Assembly: GCF_006088715.1 (NCBI RefSeq)
Contig: NZ_CP030771.1
Coordinates: 6,281,501 to 6,345,500 of the forward strand
Reading direction: 5' to 3'
DNA length: 64,000 nucleotides
Source of the DNA: Streptomyces sp. YIM 121038
GTDB taxonomy: Bacteria > Actinomycetota > Actinomycetes > Streptomycetales > Streptomycetaceae
Below, one piece after another: positions 45,008 to 55,022 of the stretch; position 1 is the stretch's first letter; every line of letters begins with the position of its first letter. The translations under genes and the position numbers were made by a program. Below the pieces are notes generated by a model that was not told where the DNA came from, made no database searches, and saw only the letters and a list, made by a program, of their open reading frames with translations.

Positions 45008-45417
45008 GCCGGCCCGGGTCCCGCGCCGCGTTGTTTGTAGAGGCTGATCGAAACGGTTTTGTCGTCGCCGACCGAGGAGTCGACCTTGCCCGCGAGGGCC
45101 GAGAGCACAGTCCAGGCGAAGGTGTCCCGCTCCGGAGCGCGGCCGTCGGTGGTGGGGGCCGACACGGTCACCTCCAACGAGTCGTCGACGAGCCGGAAGA
45201 CGCAGCTGAGCACGGAGCCGGGCACGGCCTGCTGGAGCAGGATCGCGCAGGCCTCGTCGACCGCGATGCGGAGGTCCTCGATCTCGTCCAGGGTGAAGTC
45301 CAAGCGCGCCGCGAGGCCGGCCGTGGCCGTACGCAGCACCGACAGGTAGGCACCCGCAGCCGGAAGGCGGACCTCTACGAAGTCCTGATTCCCGGGCTCG
45401 CCTGCGATCTGGGACAC
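45004..45417 (-). CDS. RsbW-type anti-sigma factor (PrsH/UshX-like)
   Basis: The 137-residue protein has a GHKL ATPase/kinase fold: DEIEDLRIAVDEACAILL carries the N-box region and FAWTVLSALAGKVD lies near the end. It should bind the sigma factor encoded immediately downstream. GTG 45417 was chosen because GGAGG lies five bases upstream and the conserved sequence (SQIAGEP) begins there; the frame is open to an ATG at 45576, which would add 53 disordered residues. Confidence 0.9.
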   Translation of the reverse strand: MSQIAGEPGNQDFVEVRLPAAGAYLSVLRTATAGLAARLDFTLDEIEDLRIAVDEACAILLQQAVPGSVLSCVFRLVDDSLEVTVSAPTTDGRAPERDTFAWTVLSALAGKVDSSVGDDKTVSISLYKQRGAGPGPA

Positions 45418-45649
45418 CCTCACCTCCAAGGTGGTACAAGCACTTTCGGGGCTCCGGGGCCGCTCTCCGGCGGCCCGGACTGCGTCACTCGGGTAACGCA
45501 CCTCGTCTTTCAGCGGTGACGCTACCGCGCTGCTCAGTTCCGTGTCCCGGGGCCCCGCCCCGTTGCTGTCACTCATAGTAAGCCTACGGGTACGGACAGT
45601 GGCTAGGGGTTTTGCGGGCCCAATTGGAAAGAACGAGCGTCGGGTTGAC

Positions 45650-45675
45650 GTACCCAGGCCTCAGACGATCGAACC
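45650..45675 (-). promoter_or_regulatory. candidate SigB/SigH-type promoter of the anti-sigma/sigH operon
   Basis: On the minus strand GGTTC (45675-45671) and GGGTAC (45655-45650) are 15 bp apart, close to the SigB/SigH-group pattern GNNTN-N14-16-GGGTAC. It overlaps the end of the UBP zinc-finger gene and points to the sigma operon, which suggests autoregulation. Confidence 0.5.
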
Positions 45676-45921
45676 GTCGACAAAGCACCAACGCCAGCTT
45701 TCACCCGGCTCGAAGGACCGCATCACGGGGTGACCGGTCTCCTTGAAGTGCGCCGTCGCGTGCTGGAACGGGGAGGAGTCGCAGCACCCCACGTGCCCGC
45801 ACGTCAGGCACAGCCGCAGTTGTACGGGGTGGCTGCCGGCCGCGAGGCACTCCGGGCAGGTTTCGCCCAGCGGCTCGGGTTCGGGGTGGGGCAGCGCGCT
45901 GACGTGCGGACACTCGTTCAT
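45661..45921 (-). CDS. UBP-type zinc-finger protein
   Basis: The 86-residue protein is a single ZnF-UBP domain: TCPECLAAG, LCLTCGHVGCCDSS, HFKETGHPVM and WRWCFVD carry the expected Cys/His ligands. Its function in bacteria is unknown. The TAACCT box seven bases before the ATG points to a leaderless mRNA. It is divergent from the antiporter with 45 bp between starts, but lies on the same strand as the sigH operon downstream. Confidence 0.88.
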   Translation of the reverse strand: MNECPHVSALPHPEPEPLGETCPECLAAGSHPVQLRLCLTCGHVGCCDSSPFQHATAHFKETGHPVMRSFEPGESWRWCFVDGSIV

Positions 45922-45966
45922 GATGGCCAGGTTACGACGGGCGAGCGGACGGCGGAGGGCCTTGCC

Positions 45967-47565
45967 ATGGACGTACTGCCACTGGTGGCGTTGATCGCGG
46001 CGAGCGCCGCCGTAGCCGGTGCGGCGCGCCGCACCCCGGTGCCCGCACCGCTGCTCCTGGTGGGCGTCGGGCTGATCGCGGCCTATCTGCCCGGGGTGCC
46101 GGACTACCACCTCGACCCGCACATCGTGCTGCCTCTCGTGCTGCCGCCGCTGTTGCACACGGCCGCCCTGGAGAGCTCGTATCTGGACCTGCGGGCCAAC
46201 GTGCGGCCCGTGGCGCTGCTGTCCGTCGGTTACGTTCTGTTCGCGACGGTCGTCGTCGGCTGGCTCGCGTACCTGCTGATCCCCGATCTTCCGCTGACCG
46301 CCGCGCTCGTCCTCGGGGCGGTGATCGCGCCGCCGGACGCCGTCGCCGCCACCGCGATCGCGCGGCGGGTGGGGCTGCCGTCGCGCATCACCACGATCCT
46401 CCAGGGCGAGTCCCTGGTGAACGACGCGACCGCGATCACCGCCTACAAGGTGGCGCTCGCGGCGGCCGTCGGCGAGGGCGCGAGCTGGGCGGGCGGCATC
46501 AAGGAGTTCCTGGTGGCCGCGGTGGGCGGCGTCGCCATCGGCCTCCTTCTGATGGTGCCGATCCACTGGCTGCGCACCCACCTGAAGGAAGCGCTCCTGC
46601 AGAACACGCTGTCGCTGCTCATCCCCTTCGTGGCGTACGCCGTCGCGGAGCAGGTGCACGCCTCCGGAGTGCTCGCCGTGGTCGTGGTGGCCCTCTACTT
46701 GGGGCACCGCTCCTGGCAGGTCGACTTCGAGACGCGGCTCCAGGAGGCCGCGGTGTGGCGGGTCGTCGGCTTCCTCCTGGAGTCGGCGGTGTTCGCGCTC
46801 ATCGGCCTCCAGCTCCCGATCGTCCTCAGGGACCTCGGGGAGTACAGCGTGGGGCAGGCCGTCTGGTACGCCCTGGGGGTCTTCGTCCTCGTGGTGGTGG
46901 TGCGCTTCGCGTGGTCCTATCCGGCGACGTACCTGCCGCGGGTCGTGTCGCCGCGGATCAGGGAGCGCGAGAGCGAGACGGACTGGCGGCGGCCGCTGGT
47001 CGTCAGCTGGGCCGGGATGCGAGGTGTCGTGTCGCTGGCGATCGCGTTCTCCATTCCGCTCGTCATGGACGACGGCGAGCCCTTCCCCGCCCGCAACCTG
47101 GTGCTCTTCCTGACCTTCACGACCGTCATCGGCACGCTCGTGGTGCAGGGCCTTTCGCTGCCGTGGCTGATCCGGGTGCTGCGGCTGCCCGGCCCCGACG
47201 CGCGGGCGCAGACGCTCGCCGAGGCACAGGCGCAGAACGCCGCCTCACAGGCCGCGGAGGCCCGTCTGGACGAACTGATGGCGGACGAGCGCAACCGCCT
47301 CCCAGGGCCCCTCCAGGACCGTCTGCGCACGGTTCTGGAGCGGCGCCGCAACTCCGTGTGGGAGCGGCTCGGCCAGCCCAACCCCGTGACGGGCGAGACC
47401 GCGGACGACACCTACCGCAGGCTCACGCGCGAGGCCATCGCCGCCGAGCGCGAGGTGTTCGTGCGGCTGCGGGACGAGCGGCGCATCGACGACGAGCTGT
47501 TGCGGACGCTGCTGCGGAAGCTGGACCTGGAGGAGGCCGCGGCCTATCGGGAGGTCGAGGAGTGA
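45967..47565 (+). CDS. CPA1-type Na+/H+ antiporter
   Basis: The 532-residue protein has about 12 helices followed by a soluble C-terminal tail (about 410-532) rich in charged helices. The CPA1 motif GAVIAPPDAVAATAIA and the ion-site GESLVNDATA are intact. It exchanges sodium or potassium for protons. GGAGGG lies seven bases before the ATG. The 3' end overlaps the convergent PLP gene by 22 bp. Confidence 0.92.
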   Translation: MDVLPLVALIAASAAVAGAARRTPVPAPLLLVGVGLIAAYLPGVPDYHLDPHIVLPLVLPPLLHTAALESSYLDLRANVRPVALLSVGYVLFATVVVGWLAYLLIPDLPLTAALVLGAVIAPPDAVAATAIARRVGLPSRITTILQGESLVNDATAITAYKVALAAAVGEGASWAGGIKEFLVAAVGGVAIGLLLMVPIHWLRTHLKEALLQNTLSLLIPFVAYAVAEQVHASGVLAVVVVALYLGHRSWQVDFETRLQEAAVWRVVGFLLESAVFALIGLQLPIVLRDLGEYSVGQAVWYALGVFVLVVVVRFAWSYPATYLPRVVSPRIRERESETDWRRPLVVSWAGMRGVVSLAIAFSIPLVMDDGEPFPARNLVLFLTFTTVIGTLVVQGLSLPWLIRVLRLPGPDARAQTLAEAQAQNAASQAAEARLDELMADERNRLPGPLQDRLRTVLERRRNSVWERLGQPNPVTGETADDTYRRLTREAIAAEREVFVRLRDERRIDDELLRTLLRKLDLEEAAAYREVEE

Positions 47566-48479
47566 GCCGGGCCCAGCGCGGGCGGAGTGCCGGTGACGAC
47601 GGCCGTGACCGTGGTCCCGGGAGCGAAGGCGCCCTCTTCGGAGAGGGCGGTCAGCGCGTACAGGAGCTTGGCCACGTAGACGCGCTCCACGGGGAGGCCG
47701 TGCCGGTCCTCGAAGTCGTCGGCGAAGGCGGTGAGGGCGTCGGGGACCCGGGCGTAGCCGCCGCAGTGGAAGCGCTCGTCGAGGCTCCAGTTGGGTGTGG
47801 GGGAGCCGAGGGCGGCGTCCTGGAGCCGCCGTATCTCCTCGCCCAGGAAGCCGCCCTTGAGGACGGGTATGCCGAGGGCGCGCTGCCCCGGGGCGAGGCC
47901 CGCCGCCAGGCCCGCGAGGGTGCCGCCGGTGCCGCAGGCCACGGCCGCGACGTCCGTGTGCCCGCGCAGCTCCGCGCCCAGGGCCGCGCAGCCGCGCACG
48001 GCGAGGGCGTTGCTGCCGCCTTCGGGGATGACGTACGCCTCCTGTGTGGCGGTCGCGCGCTGGAGGGCCGCCAGGACGGCGGGCTCGTGCTTGCGTCGGT
48101 ACGTCGACCTGTCGACGAAGTGCAGCCGCATGCCGTCGGCCGCGCACTGGGCGAGTGACGCGTTGAGGGGGCGGTCTGCCAGCTCCTCGCCGCGGACGAC
48201 GCCGACGGTGGCGAAGCCGAGCAGGCGGCCCGCGGCGGCCGTGGCCCGCAGATGGTTGGAGTAGGCGCCGCCGAACGTCAGCAGGGTGCCGTGGCCCGCC
48301 GTCCGCGCCCGCTCCAGGTTCAGGACGAGCTTGCGGTACTTGTTGCCCGGCAGGGCCGGGTGGATCCGGTCGTCGCGCTTGAGGAGGAGGCGGACGCCGT
48401 GCGCGGCGAAGCGGGGGTCGGTGACCGGCTGGAGGGGTGTGGGCAGCCGGGGTGTGAGGGCGGGCGGGGTGGGCGGCAC
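47544..48479 (-). CDS. PLP-dependent deaminase (D-cysteine desulfhydrase/ACC deaminase family)
   Basis: The 311-residue fold-type II PLP enzyme has the Schiff-base lysine region LPGNKYRKL, followed by FGGAYSNHLRATAAAG and the phosphate-binding CGTGGTLAG. The family covers D-cysteine desulfhydrase and 1-aminocyclopropane-1-carboxylate deaminase; I cannot choose from sequence alone. It lies on the opposite strand to the antiporter and 31 bp after the amidase stop, so it may be transcribed with the amidase. Confidence 0.87.
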   Translation of the reverse strand: MPPTPPALTPRLPTPLQPVTDPRFAAHGVRLLLKRDDRIHPALPGNKYRKLVLNLERARTAGHGTLLTFGGAYSNHLRATAAAGRLLGFATVGVVRGEELADRPLNASLAQCAADGMRLHFVDRSTYRRKHEPAVLAALQRATATQEAYVIPEGGSNALAVRGCAALGAELRGHTDVAAVACGTGGTLAGLAAGLAPGQRALGIPVLKGGFLGEEIRRLQDAALGSPTPNWSLDERFHCGGYARVPDALTAFADDFEDRHGLPVERVYVAKLLYALTALSEEGAFAPGTTVTAVVTGTPPALGPAHSSTSR

Positions 48480-48510
48480 CCCGCCATTGTCCCTCTGCCT
48501 CTCCTCGGGG

Positions 48511-49101
48511 TTACTTCAGGCGCTCGTGGACGCGGGCCCGCATCGCGTCCATCGTGAAGCCCTTGGGGTCTATCTTTCCGGGCTGCCACTCCAGGTGTCC
48601 GATGACGGAGCGGGCCGTCCACTCGTGGTGGCGGCAGATCGCCGCGGAGACCCTTTCGACGGCGTCCAGCTGGGCCTCCGGCCAGGGGTCCTCGCCGTCG
48701 CCGAGGTTCTCGCACTCGAAGCCGTAGAAGTGGCGGTTGCCGTCGGTGTTGGCCTCGTTGTCCGGGGGCAGGGCCTTCTCGGCGATGACGGCGCGCAGCA
48801 CGTCGTCGTCGCCGAGGCCCGCGTGGTTGGCGCGGCCGTAGCCGACGAGGTGGACGGTGCCGTCCTTGGTGATGACGCCGTGGCACAGGGGCCCCGGCAG
48901 GCCCTCGTAGCCCTCGCGGCAGATCCGTACGGTCTTCTCGGCGCCGGACGTCACCGTGTGGTGGATCATCACGCCGTGCACCGGGCCCCAGGGGCCCTTG
49001 TGGTTGCGGTTGTGCGTGCGCCAGTCGCCGACTTCGACGACCGTGACGCCTTCGTCGCGCAACGCGTCCAGGAATCTGTTCGCGGACATGGGTGTGGCCA
49101 T
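48511..49101 (-). CDS. N-acetylmuramoyl-L-alanine amidase (Amidase_2)
   Basis: The 196-residue protein has zinc ligands in VMIHHTVTSG and IGHLEWQPGKIDPKG, and RANHAG, FYGFECEN as in peptidoglycan-recognition-type amidases. No signal peptide is visible, so export is unexplained. GAAGGAGGCGG precedes the ATG. It may act in wall recycling or be phage-derived. Confidence 0.88.
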   Translation of the reverse strand: MATPMSANRFLDALRDEGVTVVEVGDWRTHNRNHKGPWGPVHGVMIHHTVTSGAEKTVRICREGYEGLPGPLCHGVITKDGTVHLVGYGRANHAGLGDDDVLRAVIAEKALPPDNEANTDGNRHFYGFECENLGDGEDPWPEAQLDAVERVSAAICRHHEWTARSVIGHLEWQPGKIDPKGFTMDAMRARVHERLK

Positions 49102-49263
49102 GGCCGCCTCCTTCGGGGAACGCGACGGCCGCCCGTCGCGGTCCGCCTCGTACGCAGCTTGTACCGAACAGCAGAGGCCCGAACTACCTGTTCGACGGCT
49201 GTTCGGGCCACTGTGCGAGCTGATTCGGTCAGCTACGGGGACGGCGCGCTACGCGGAAGGTGA

Positions 49264-49497
49264 TCAGGCGCGCAGAAAACCGTCGCCGTGGGTCGCGATG
49301 TGGGACTCCAGGGCCGTGAGGGCCTGCTGCGTGGCGTCGGGGGTGCCGCTGCCGCGGCGCTCCGCGTAGTACGCCGCGCCGAGCTGCTTCAGGAGGTCGT
49401 TGCCCGCGCGCTGGGCCTGGACCTCGTCGATCTTCTGCTTGCCCTGGTTGAGCCCCTGCTGCACCTGTTCTCTTGCGCGGTCCAGGAAGCCTGCCAT
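49264..49497 (-). CDS. small helical protein of unknown function
   Basis: A 77-residue hydrophilic protein rich in Gln, Ala and Lys is predicted to be largely helical (FLDRAREQVQQGLNQGKQKI). AGGAGA precedes the ATG at 49497. It is not assigned to a family; similar small proteins are common in Streptomyces. Confidence 0.7.
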   Translation of the reverse strand: MAGFLDRAREQVQQGLNQGKQKIDEVQAQRAGNDLLKQLGAAYYAERRGSGTPDATQQALTALESHIATHGDGFLRA

Positions 49498-49581
49498 GTG
49501 CTTTCTCCTGACGGTTGGTGCGCTCGCTGCGTACGTGTGGTGCAACGAGCGCGCGGATCTTGCAGTTCCCCTCCCACCGCC

Positions 49582-52179
49582 CTACGCGGTCAGCTTGCGC
49601 ATCAGACGGACTCCTTGGGCTGCCGACAGGTGCGGCAGATATGCCTTGCCGATCGCGCGCGTGATGCTCGGAAGCGCCGCGGGATCGGGGTAGCACATGT
49701 ACATCGGGTGGTACTCGGGCTGGAACTTGGCTTTGAAGTGGAGCAGGGAGCGGAAGCCGTATACGGGCTCCAGGGCGCGGCCCGCGCAGTCGAGGAGCCG
49801 TTGCAGCGCGGCAGTGGGTTCCGCGGCGTCGGCGCGGGCGAGCGGAGCGCCCGACAGGCTCAGGAACTGGGCGCCTTCCTCCTGGAACCCCAGGGCGGCG
49901 GACGCGATCAAGAACTCCATCACACCCCGGAACCCGTCCGACCGCCTCCGCATGAAGTCAAGGGTCCACCCCACGGGTTGGCCTGAATCGTATGCCCCAT
50001 TTGCTCCATGGACGGGCATCCAGCTCGTCACGCCGTGCACCGTGCGGCGCTCGTCGACCGCCAGGAGACAGCGCACGTGCGGATCGTCGAGTTCGGCGAG
50101 GCCCCCGAGCGTGAAGCCCATCTCCGGCAGCCCCTTGTCGGCGACCCACTCCTCGGAGATCGAGCGGATCTGGTCCGTGAGGTCCAGGGGCGCCTCGGGG
50201 AAGACGTGCCACTCGGCGGTGATGCCCTGCTTCTTGGCCTTGTTCAGGGCGGTGCGCACGTCCTGCCACTTCTTGCCGGTGAACGCGAGGTCCGGCAGCG
50301 GTACGACGGTGTCCTCGGCGACCTGCACCGCGCTCCAGCCGAACGCGTCCGTGCGGGCCTTGGTGGCGGCGGTGACGCTGTAGAAGCACGGGGTCAGGCC
50401 GTGCTCGTCGCAGAAGGCGGCGAACCCCTCGACCGCGTCCCCGCGCGCGGAGGGCACGCCGAACGGGTCACCCGTGGTGAGCGCGACCGTGGACCGCACC
50501 CGGTAGGCGACCGCGGCCCTGCCGTCGGCGGTGAACCAGTAGTCGTTGCCGTCCCACATCGCCAGGTACGACAACGTGCCGCCGCCCTGCGTGGTGAGCA
50601 GGGCACGCGCGCGTGCCGCCGCGCCCGCGTCGTGGCGTACCGAAGGCCGCCGGAACGCCACGAGAAGAGCGACCAGGGCGACCACCCAGAAGACCACGCC
50701 GCAGTACTCGTACAGGGACAGCGCCGTGCCGCCGACCGGCACCGGGGAGCTGCCCCTGAAGAACAGCGGTTCGTAGCTGGGCGGCAGGAACTGCGCGGGC
50801 AGCCCCGCGACGAGCCGCCCGAAGGTGGCGTCCGGGGCGAACTGGTCGCGCACCGCGTAGCCGATGCCCACGTAGGCGGCGCAGCAGAGCAGCAGCGTCC
50901 CGCCGATGACCCCGGTCAGCGTCGTCACGGCGGCGCGGCCGAGGCGCTGGTCGAAGCGTCGGCGGGTCCCCAGGAGCAGCACCAGCACGAACAGGGGGAG
51001 CAGCGCCTGCTCGACCACCGCCTGGACCATCGCCGCCTTCCGGTCGGCGGCCTCGCTCCCTTCGAGGACGTAGTGGCCGGGGTGCGCGGTGATGTCGCTC
51101 AGGAGGTACGCCATGAGGACGAGCCACACCAGGTGCGCGGCCACCGCGATCCGCCAGGCGGGCCGCAGCCCGCGGCGCAGCCCTTCGGCGAGGACGAGGA
51201 GCAGCAGGGGGATGGCGACGCCCATGAGCATCGCCGGAGAGCCGTAGAAGCGGTCCTGGGCGCGCACGCGGGCGCAGTCGGGGCCGGGCCCGGCACAGGC
51301 GTCGGCGATCTCCTGGGGGTCCGGCCCTCCGGAGACGTACAGGTCGAGCACGTCGAAGGGGCCGAGCGCGTCCCTGTAGAGGGTGGCGATCAGAGGGCCG
51401 AGGGCCGAGGCCGCGACGGTGAGGGCCACCAGGACGCGACCCTCGGTGTGCGAGGCGTGGGGCACGCGCAGCCGGCGCGCGTCCCGGTGCGCGAGCGCGC
51501 CCAGGGCGAGGCCCACGACCGTGCCCGCGAACCGCAGCACGTCCTGGAGGTGTCCTACGTAGAGGGCGAGCGTCAGCGGGAACACGATCAGCGCGAGCTG
51601 GAGCCTGCGCCGCCACAGGGCGCTCAGCCGGAAGCTCAGGAAGGCGCCCACCGCGCAGGCCGCGATGCCCGGTGTCGCGGTGAGCTCCTGGGCGAGCGCG
51701 GTGGGCCAGTCGTCGCCCGCCAGCTCGCTGACCTTGACCGCGCCGGTGCCGAGCAGCGCCCCGAGCACCTGGCCGACGACGAGGAGCACGGCGGTGCGCA
51801 CGGAGCCCATACGGATCTCGGCGGCCGGGCCGATCAGCAGCAACAGCAGCGTGGACCCCACGTAGTTGCCGATTCCGGAGCACCACAGGATCGAGGTGAG
51901 GGGCGTCCACCAGCGGCCCTCGGCGAGCGCGGGCACGCCCACGCCGACATCGGAGAGCAGCCTGTCGGCGGGCCCTCCGCCGAGGCTGCCGGTGAACAGG
52001 CCGACGGCCCACAGGGCCACGACGAGGAACACCGTCACGGGCGCGTGGCTCACCGGCGCGAAGGCGCGTTCGGCGGCGCGCAACCAGCGCAGGGGCCCCC
52101 GCTCGCCCGGCGGCGCGAGCGGCGGCCCCTGCGCCGGCTCCGTGGCGGCGGCGCCCGCCGGGCCCTCGGGGGTGCTCAT
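49582..52179 (-). CDS. rhomboid-like/DUF2156 (MprF C-domain) membrane protein
   Basis: The 865-residue protein has a rhomboid-like N-terminal membrane block (about 40-260), further helices to about 540 and a soluble C-terminal GNAT-fold domain (about 560-865) of the DUF2156 class found in lysyl-phosphatidylglycerol synthases: [49 protein letters not shown] and [16 protein letters not shown]. It probably transfers an aminoacyl group from tRNA to a membrane lipid. No GxSG serine is evident where the rhomboid nucleophile is expected ([16 protein letters not shown]), so proteolysis is unlikely. Divergent from the encapsulin. Confidence 0.82.
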   Translation of the reverse strand: MSTPEGPAGAAATEPAQGPPLAPPGERGPLRWLRAAERAFAPVSHAPVTVFLVVALWAVGLFTGSLGGGPADRLLSDVGVGVPALAEGRWWTPLTSILWCSGIGNYVGSTLLLLLIGPAAEIRMGSVRTAVLLVVGQVLGALLGTGAVKVSELAGDDWPTALAQELTATPGIAACAVGAFLSFRLSALWRRRLQLALIVFPLTLALYVGHLQDVLRFAGTVVGLALGALAHRDARRLRVPHASHTEGRVLVALTVAASALGPLIATLYRDALGPFDVLDLYVSGGPDPQEIADACAGPGPDCARVRAQDRFYGSPAMLMGVAIPLLLLVLAEGLRRGLRPAWRIAVAAHLVWLVLMAYLLSDITAHPGHYVLEGSEAADRKAAMVQAVVEQALLPLFVLVLLLGTRRRFDQRLGRAAVTTLTGVIGGTLLLCCAAYVGIGYAVRDQFAPDATFGRLVAGLPAQFLPPSYEPLFFRGSSPVPVGGTALSLYEYCGVVFWVVALVALLVAFRRPSVRHDAGAAARARALLTTQGGGTLSYLAMWDGNDYWFTADGRAAVAYRVRSTVALTTGDPFGVPSARGDAVEGFAAFCDEHGLTPCFYSVTAATKARTDAFGWSAVQVAEDTVVPLPDLAFTGKKWQDVRTALNKAKKQGITAEWHVFPEAPLDLTDQIRSISEEWVADKGLPEMGFTLGGLAELDDPHVRCLLAVDERRTVHGVTSWMPVHGANGAYDSGQPVGWTLDFMRRRSDGFRGVMEFLIASAALGFQEEGAQFLSLSGAPLARADAAEPTAALQRLLDCAGRALEPVYGFRSLLHFKAKFQPEYHPMYMCYPDPAALPSITRAIGKAYLPHLSAAQGVRLMRKLTA

Positions 52180-52409
52180 TCACCGAGCGCATCAGGAGGC
52201 CGCCGCGGGCACATCCGGGGCTGAGCCGAACGGGTGACGCGCGCCCCGACACCGACCTTGGACGAACGTACGAAGGATCGCGCCTGGTAAACGGCAGCGT
52301 GCCCCGTCCGCCCCGATCCATTCCCGCTCATTTGTGTAATGGCGCCCGTACTCACCGCGCTGAAAGGCTGACGAACGCACGCCATTACGGGATCGGGAGG
52401 GCATTGTCC

Positions 52410-53816
52410 ATGTCGGTAGGCGAAGAAATCCGTACGGACGAAGACAGGCCGCAGCAGAGTCTCGGCACTTCTGCCGCGCGGAATCTGGCCACCACCACCA
52501 AGTCCGCGCCGCAGATGCAGGAGATCAGCTCGCGCTGGCTGCTGCGGATGCTGCCCTGGGTCCAGGTGCAGGGCGGCACGTACCGAGTGAACCGAAGGAC
52601 GAGTTACTCGGTCGGTGACGGGCGGGTCACGTTCATCAAGACAGGGGACCGCGTCGAGGTCATCCCGGCCGAGCTCGGCGAGCTGCCGGTGCTGCGGGAC
52701 TTCGAGGACCAGGACGTGCTCGCGGAGCTGGCACAGCGCTGCCAGCAGCGGGAGTTCGAGGCCGGTGCGGTGCTCGCGTCCTTCGGCAGCCAGGCGGACG
52801 AGGTGTTCCTGCTGGCCCACGGCCGCGTCGAGCAGATCGGCACCGGCCCCTACGGCGACGACACGGTCCTCGCCACCCTCGCCGACGGTGCTTACTTCGG
52901 TGACCATGCGCTGATCGATGCGGAGACCATCTGGGAGTACACCGTCCGCGCGGTGACCGCGTGCACGGTCCTCACGCTCCCGCGCCAGGACCTGGAGCAG
53001 GTCGCGGAGCGCTCCGAGTCCCTGCGCGCCCACCTCCAGGGAGTGCGGTCCGTCCCGTCCCAGCGCACCAACGACTACGGAGAGGCGGCCATCGACCTCT
53101 CCGCGGGCCACGTCGGCGAGGCCGTCCTGCCCGGCACCTACGTGGACTACGAGGCGAGGCCGCGCGAGTACGAACTGAGCGTCGCCCAGACGGTCCTGCG
53201 CATCCACACGCGCGTGGCGGACCTCTACAACCAGCCGATGAACCAGACCGAGGAGCAGCTGCGCCTCACCGTGGAGGCGCTGAAGGAGCGCCAGGAGCAC
53301 GAACTCATCAACAACCGCGAGTTCGGACTGCTCAACAACTGCGAGTACGACCAGCGGATCCAGCCGCACGACGGCGTACCCAGCCCGGACGACCTGGACG
53401 AACTGCTCAGCCGCAGGCGCGGATCGAAGCTGTTCCTCGCCCACCCGCGCGCGATCGCCGCGTTCGGCCGCGAGTGCAACAAGCGCGGACTCGTCCCGGA
53501 GACCATCGACATGTCCGGGCACCGCATCCCGACCTGGCGCGGTGTGCCGATCTTCCCGTGCAACAAGATCCCGGTGACCGAGGCCCGCACCTCCTCGATC
53601 ATCTGCATGCGTACGGGCGAGGACGAGCAGGGCGTCATCGGGCTGCACCAGGCGGGCATCCCGGACGAGATCGAGCCGAGCCTGTCCGTGCGCTTCATGG
53701 GCATCAGCGAGCAGGCGATCATCTCCTACCTGGTCTCGACGTACTACTCGGCGGCCGTCCTGGTTCCGGACGCGCTCGGCGTCCTGGAGAACGTCGAGAT
53801 CGGCCGCTGGAGGTGA
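52410..53816 (+). CDS. Family 2B encapsulin shell protein (EshA-like, cNMP-domain)
   Basis: This 468-residue protein belongs to the SrpI/EshA family now recognised as HK97-fold encapsulins. The N-terminal arm contains [13 protein letters not shown] (about 51-63); a cyclic-nucleotide-binding-like domain spans about 95-210 with the cassette [10 protein letters not shown] and [15 protein letters not shown]; the HK97 part fills about 220-468 (DEVEP-like [19 protein letters not shown] and the terminal [20 protein letters not shown]). Such proteins self-assemble into about 24-30-nm shells. GGGAGGG precedes the ATG. The next gene, 129 bp downstream, is a polyprenyl synthase, a known Family 2B cargo class. 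Confidence 0.88.
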   Translation: MSVGEEIRTDEDRPQQSLGTSAARNLATTTKSAPQMQEISSRWLLRMLPWVQVQGGTYRVNRRTSYSVGDGRVTFIKTGDRVEVIPAELGELPVLRDFEDQDVLAELAQRCQQREFEAGAVLASFGSQADEVFLLAHGRVEQIGTGPYGDDTVLATLADGAYFGDHALIDAETIWEYTVRAVTACTVLTLPRQDLEQVAERSESLRAHLQGVRSVPSQRTNDYGEAAIDLSAGHVGEAVLPGTYVDYEARPREYELSVAQTVLRIHTRVADLYNQPMNQTEEQLRLTVEALKERQEHELINNREFGLLNNCEYDQRIQPHDGVPSPDDLDELLSRRRGSKLFLAHPRAIAAFGRECNKRGLVPETIDMSGHRIPTWRGVPIFPCNKIPVTEARTSSIICMRTGEDEQGVIGLHQAGIPDEIEPSLSVRFMGISEQAIISYLVSTYYSAAVLVPDALGVLENVEIGRWR

Positions 53817-53945
53817 CCCGCCGCCCCTGCCCGTGGGGACAGCGCCGCCGCCCGTGTCCCTTGCAGCGACGCCGGGCACACCCGTCCTGCACGCGCCCGG
53901 AGACCAAGGACCGGCCACCGTCCGCCTCCACGCCGGAGTAGGTCC

Positions 53946-55022
53946 ATGACGGACACCACGGACGTGACGGAGCGCGTGCGGGCACCCCGGAGCCACGGCC
54001 CTCCGGAAGGGGGCGAGGCGGCGGACATCCTCGCCGGGGCCCGCGGGTGCGTCGACCCGGAGCTGCGCCGTGCCGTTGAGTCGCTGCCCGGTTCGATGCG
54101 CCGCGTCGCGCTCTACCACTTCGGCTGGGAGCGCGCGGACGGCACGCCCGCGGCGGGAGACGCGGGCAAGGCCATCCGGCCCGCGCTCGTCCTGGCCGCG
54201 GTGCGGGCGCTCGGCGGCGATCCGCGCGCGGCCGTCCGGGCGGCGGCGGCCGTGGAGTTGACCCACCACTTCACGCTGCTGCACGACGACGTCATGGACC
54301 GGGGCGCCACCCGTGGGCGCCGTCCCACCGCGTGGACCGTGTTCGGCGACGCCGACGCGATCCTCGCGGGGGACGCCCTCCAGGACCTGGCACAGCGGCT
54401 GCTCGCCGAGGACCCCCACCCGGGGGCCGCGGTGGCCGCCACCCGCCTGGCCGCCTGCGTCGTGGAACTGTGCGCCGGGCAGCGGGCGGACCGCGCCCTG
54501 GAGCGGCGCGCCCCCGGGGAGGTCTCGCTCGCCGAGTGCCTCGCCACGGCCGAAGCCAGGACCGGGGCGCTGCTCGGCTGCGCCTGTGCGATCGGGGCGG
54601 TGTACGCGGGCGCGGGCGTGGAGACCGCCGATGCCCTCGACGGGTTCGGGAGGCAGGCCGGGCTCGCCTTCCGGCTCATCGACGACGTGATCGGGATCTG
54701 GGGAGATCCCGCACGCACGGGCAGGCCCGGGTGGGCGGACCTCGCGGCTCGCAGGAAGTCGCTGCCGGTGGTCGCCGCGCTCGCCTCCGGCACCCCGGAC
54801 GGCGCAGCCCTGGCCGTGCTGTACGACCGTAGGGCGCGGACGGGAGACCTGGACCGGATGGCCCGCGCGGTCGAGGGCGCCGGAGGGCGGGACTGGGCGC
54901 AGGCGCAGGCCGCCGACCGGATGTCCCGCGCCCTGCAGGAGGTCGCCCGCGCGGTGCCGGACCCCGAGCGGGCGGGGGGTCTGCTGACGCTCGCGGAGTT
55001 CGTCACCCGGCGATCCCACTGA
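53946..55022 (+). CDS. polyprenyl diphosphate synthase, probable encapsulin cargo
   Basis: The 358-residue class I isoprenyl synthase has KAIRPALVLAAV, the first aspartate-rich motif LLHDDVMDRG and the second DDVIGIWGD, where the last Asp of DDxxD is replaced by Gly, as in some bacterial geranylgeranyl-type synthases. The first 35 residues (rich in Thr, Pro, Gly) look disordered and could carry the encapsulation signal. It follows the Family 2B encapsulin on the same strand, the arrangement known for polyprenyl-transferase cargo. Chain length cannot be read from sequence. Confidence 0.88.
   Translation: MTDTTDVTERVRAPRSHGPPEGGEAADILAGARGCVDPELRRAVESLPGSMRRVALYHFGWERADGTPAAGDAGKAIRPALVLAAVRALGGDPRAAVRAAAAVELTHHFTLLHDDVMDRGATRGRRPTAWTVFGDADAILAGDALQDLAQRLLAEDPHPGAAVAATRLAACVVELCAGQRADRALERRAPGEVSLAECLATAEARTGALLGCACAIGAVYAGAGVETADALDGFGRQAGLAFRLIDDVIGIWGDPARTGRPGWADLAARRKSLPVVAALASGTPDGAALAVLYDRRARTGDLDRMARAVEGAGGRDWAQAQAADRMSRALQEVARAVPDPERAGGLLTLAEFVTRRSH

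Noticed and set aside
45418..45576. N-terminal extension of the anti-sigma factor from ATG 45576
   Set aside because: GGAGG lies five bases before GTG 45417 where conserved sequence begins; the extension is disordered and low-complexity.
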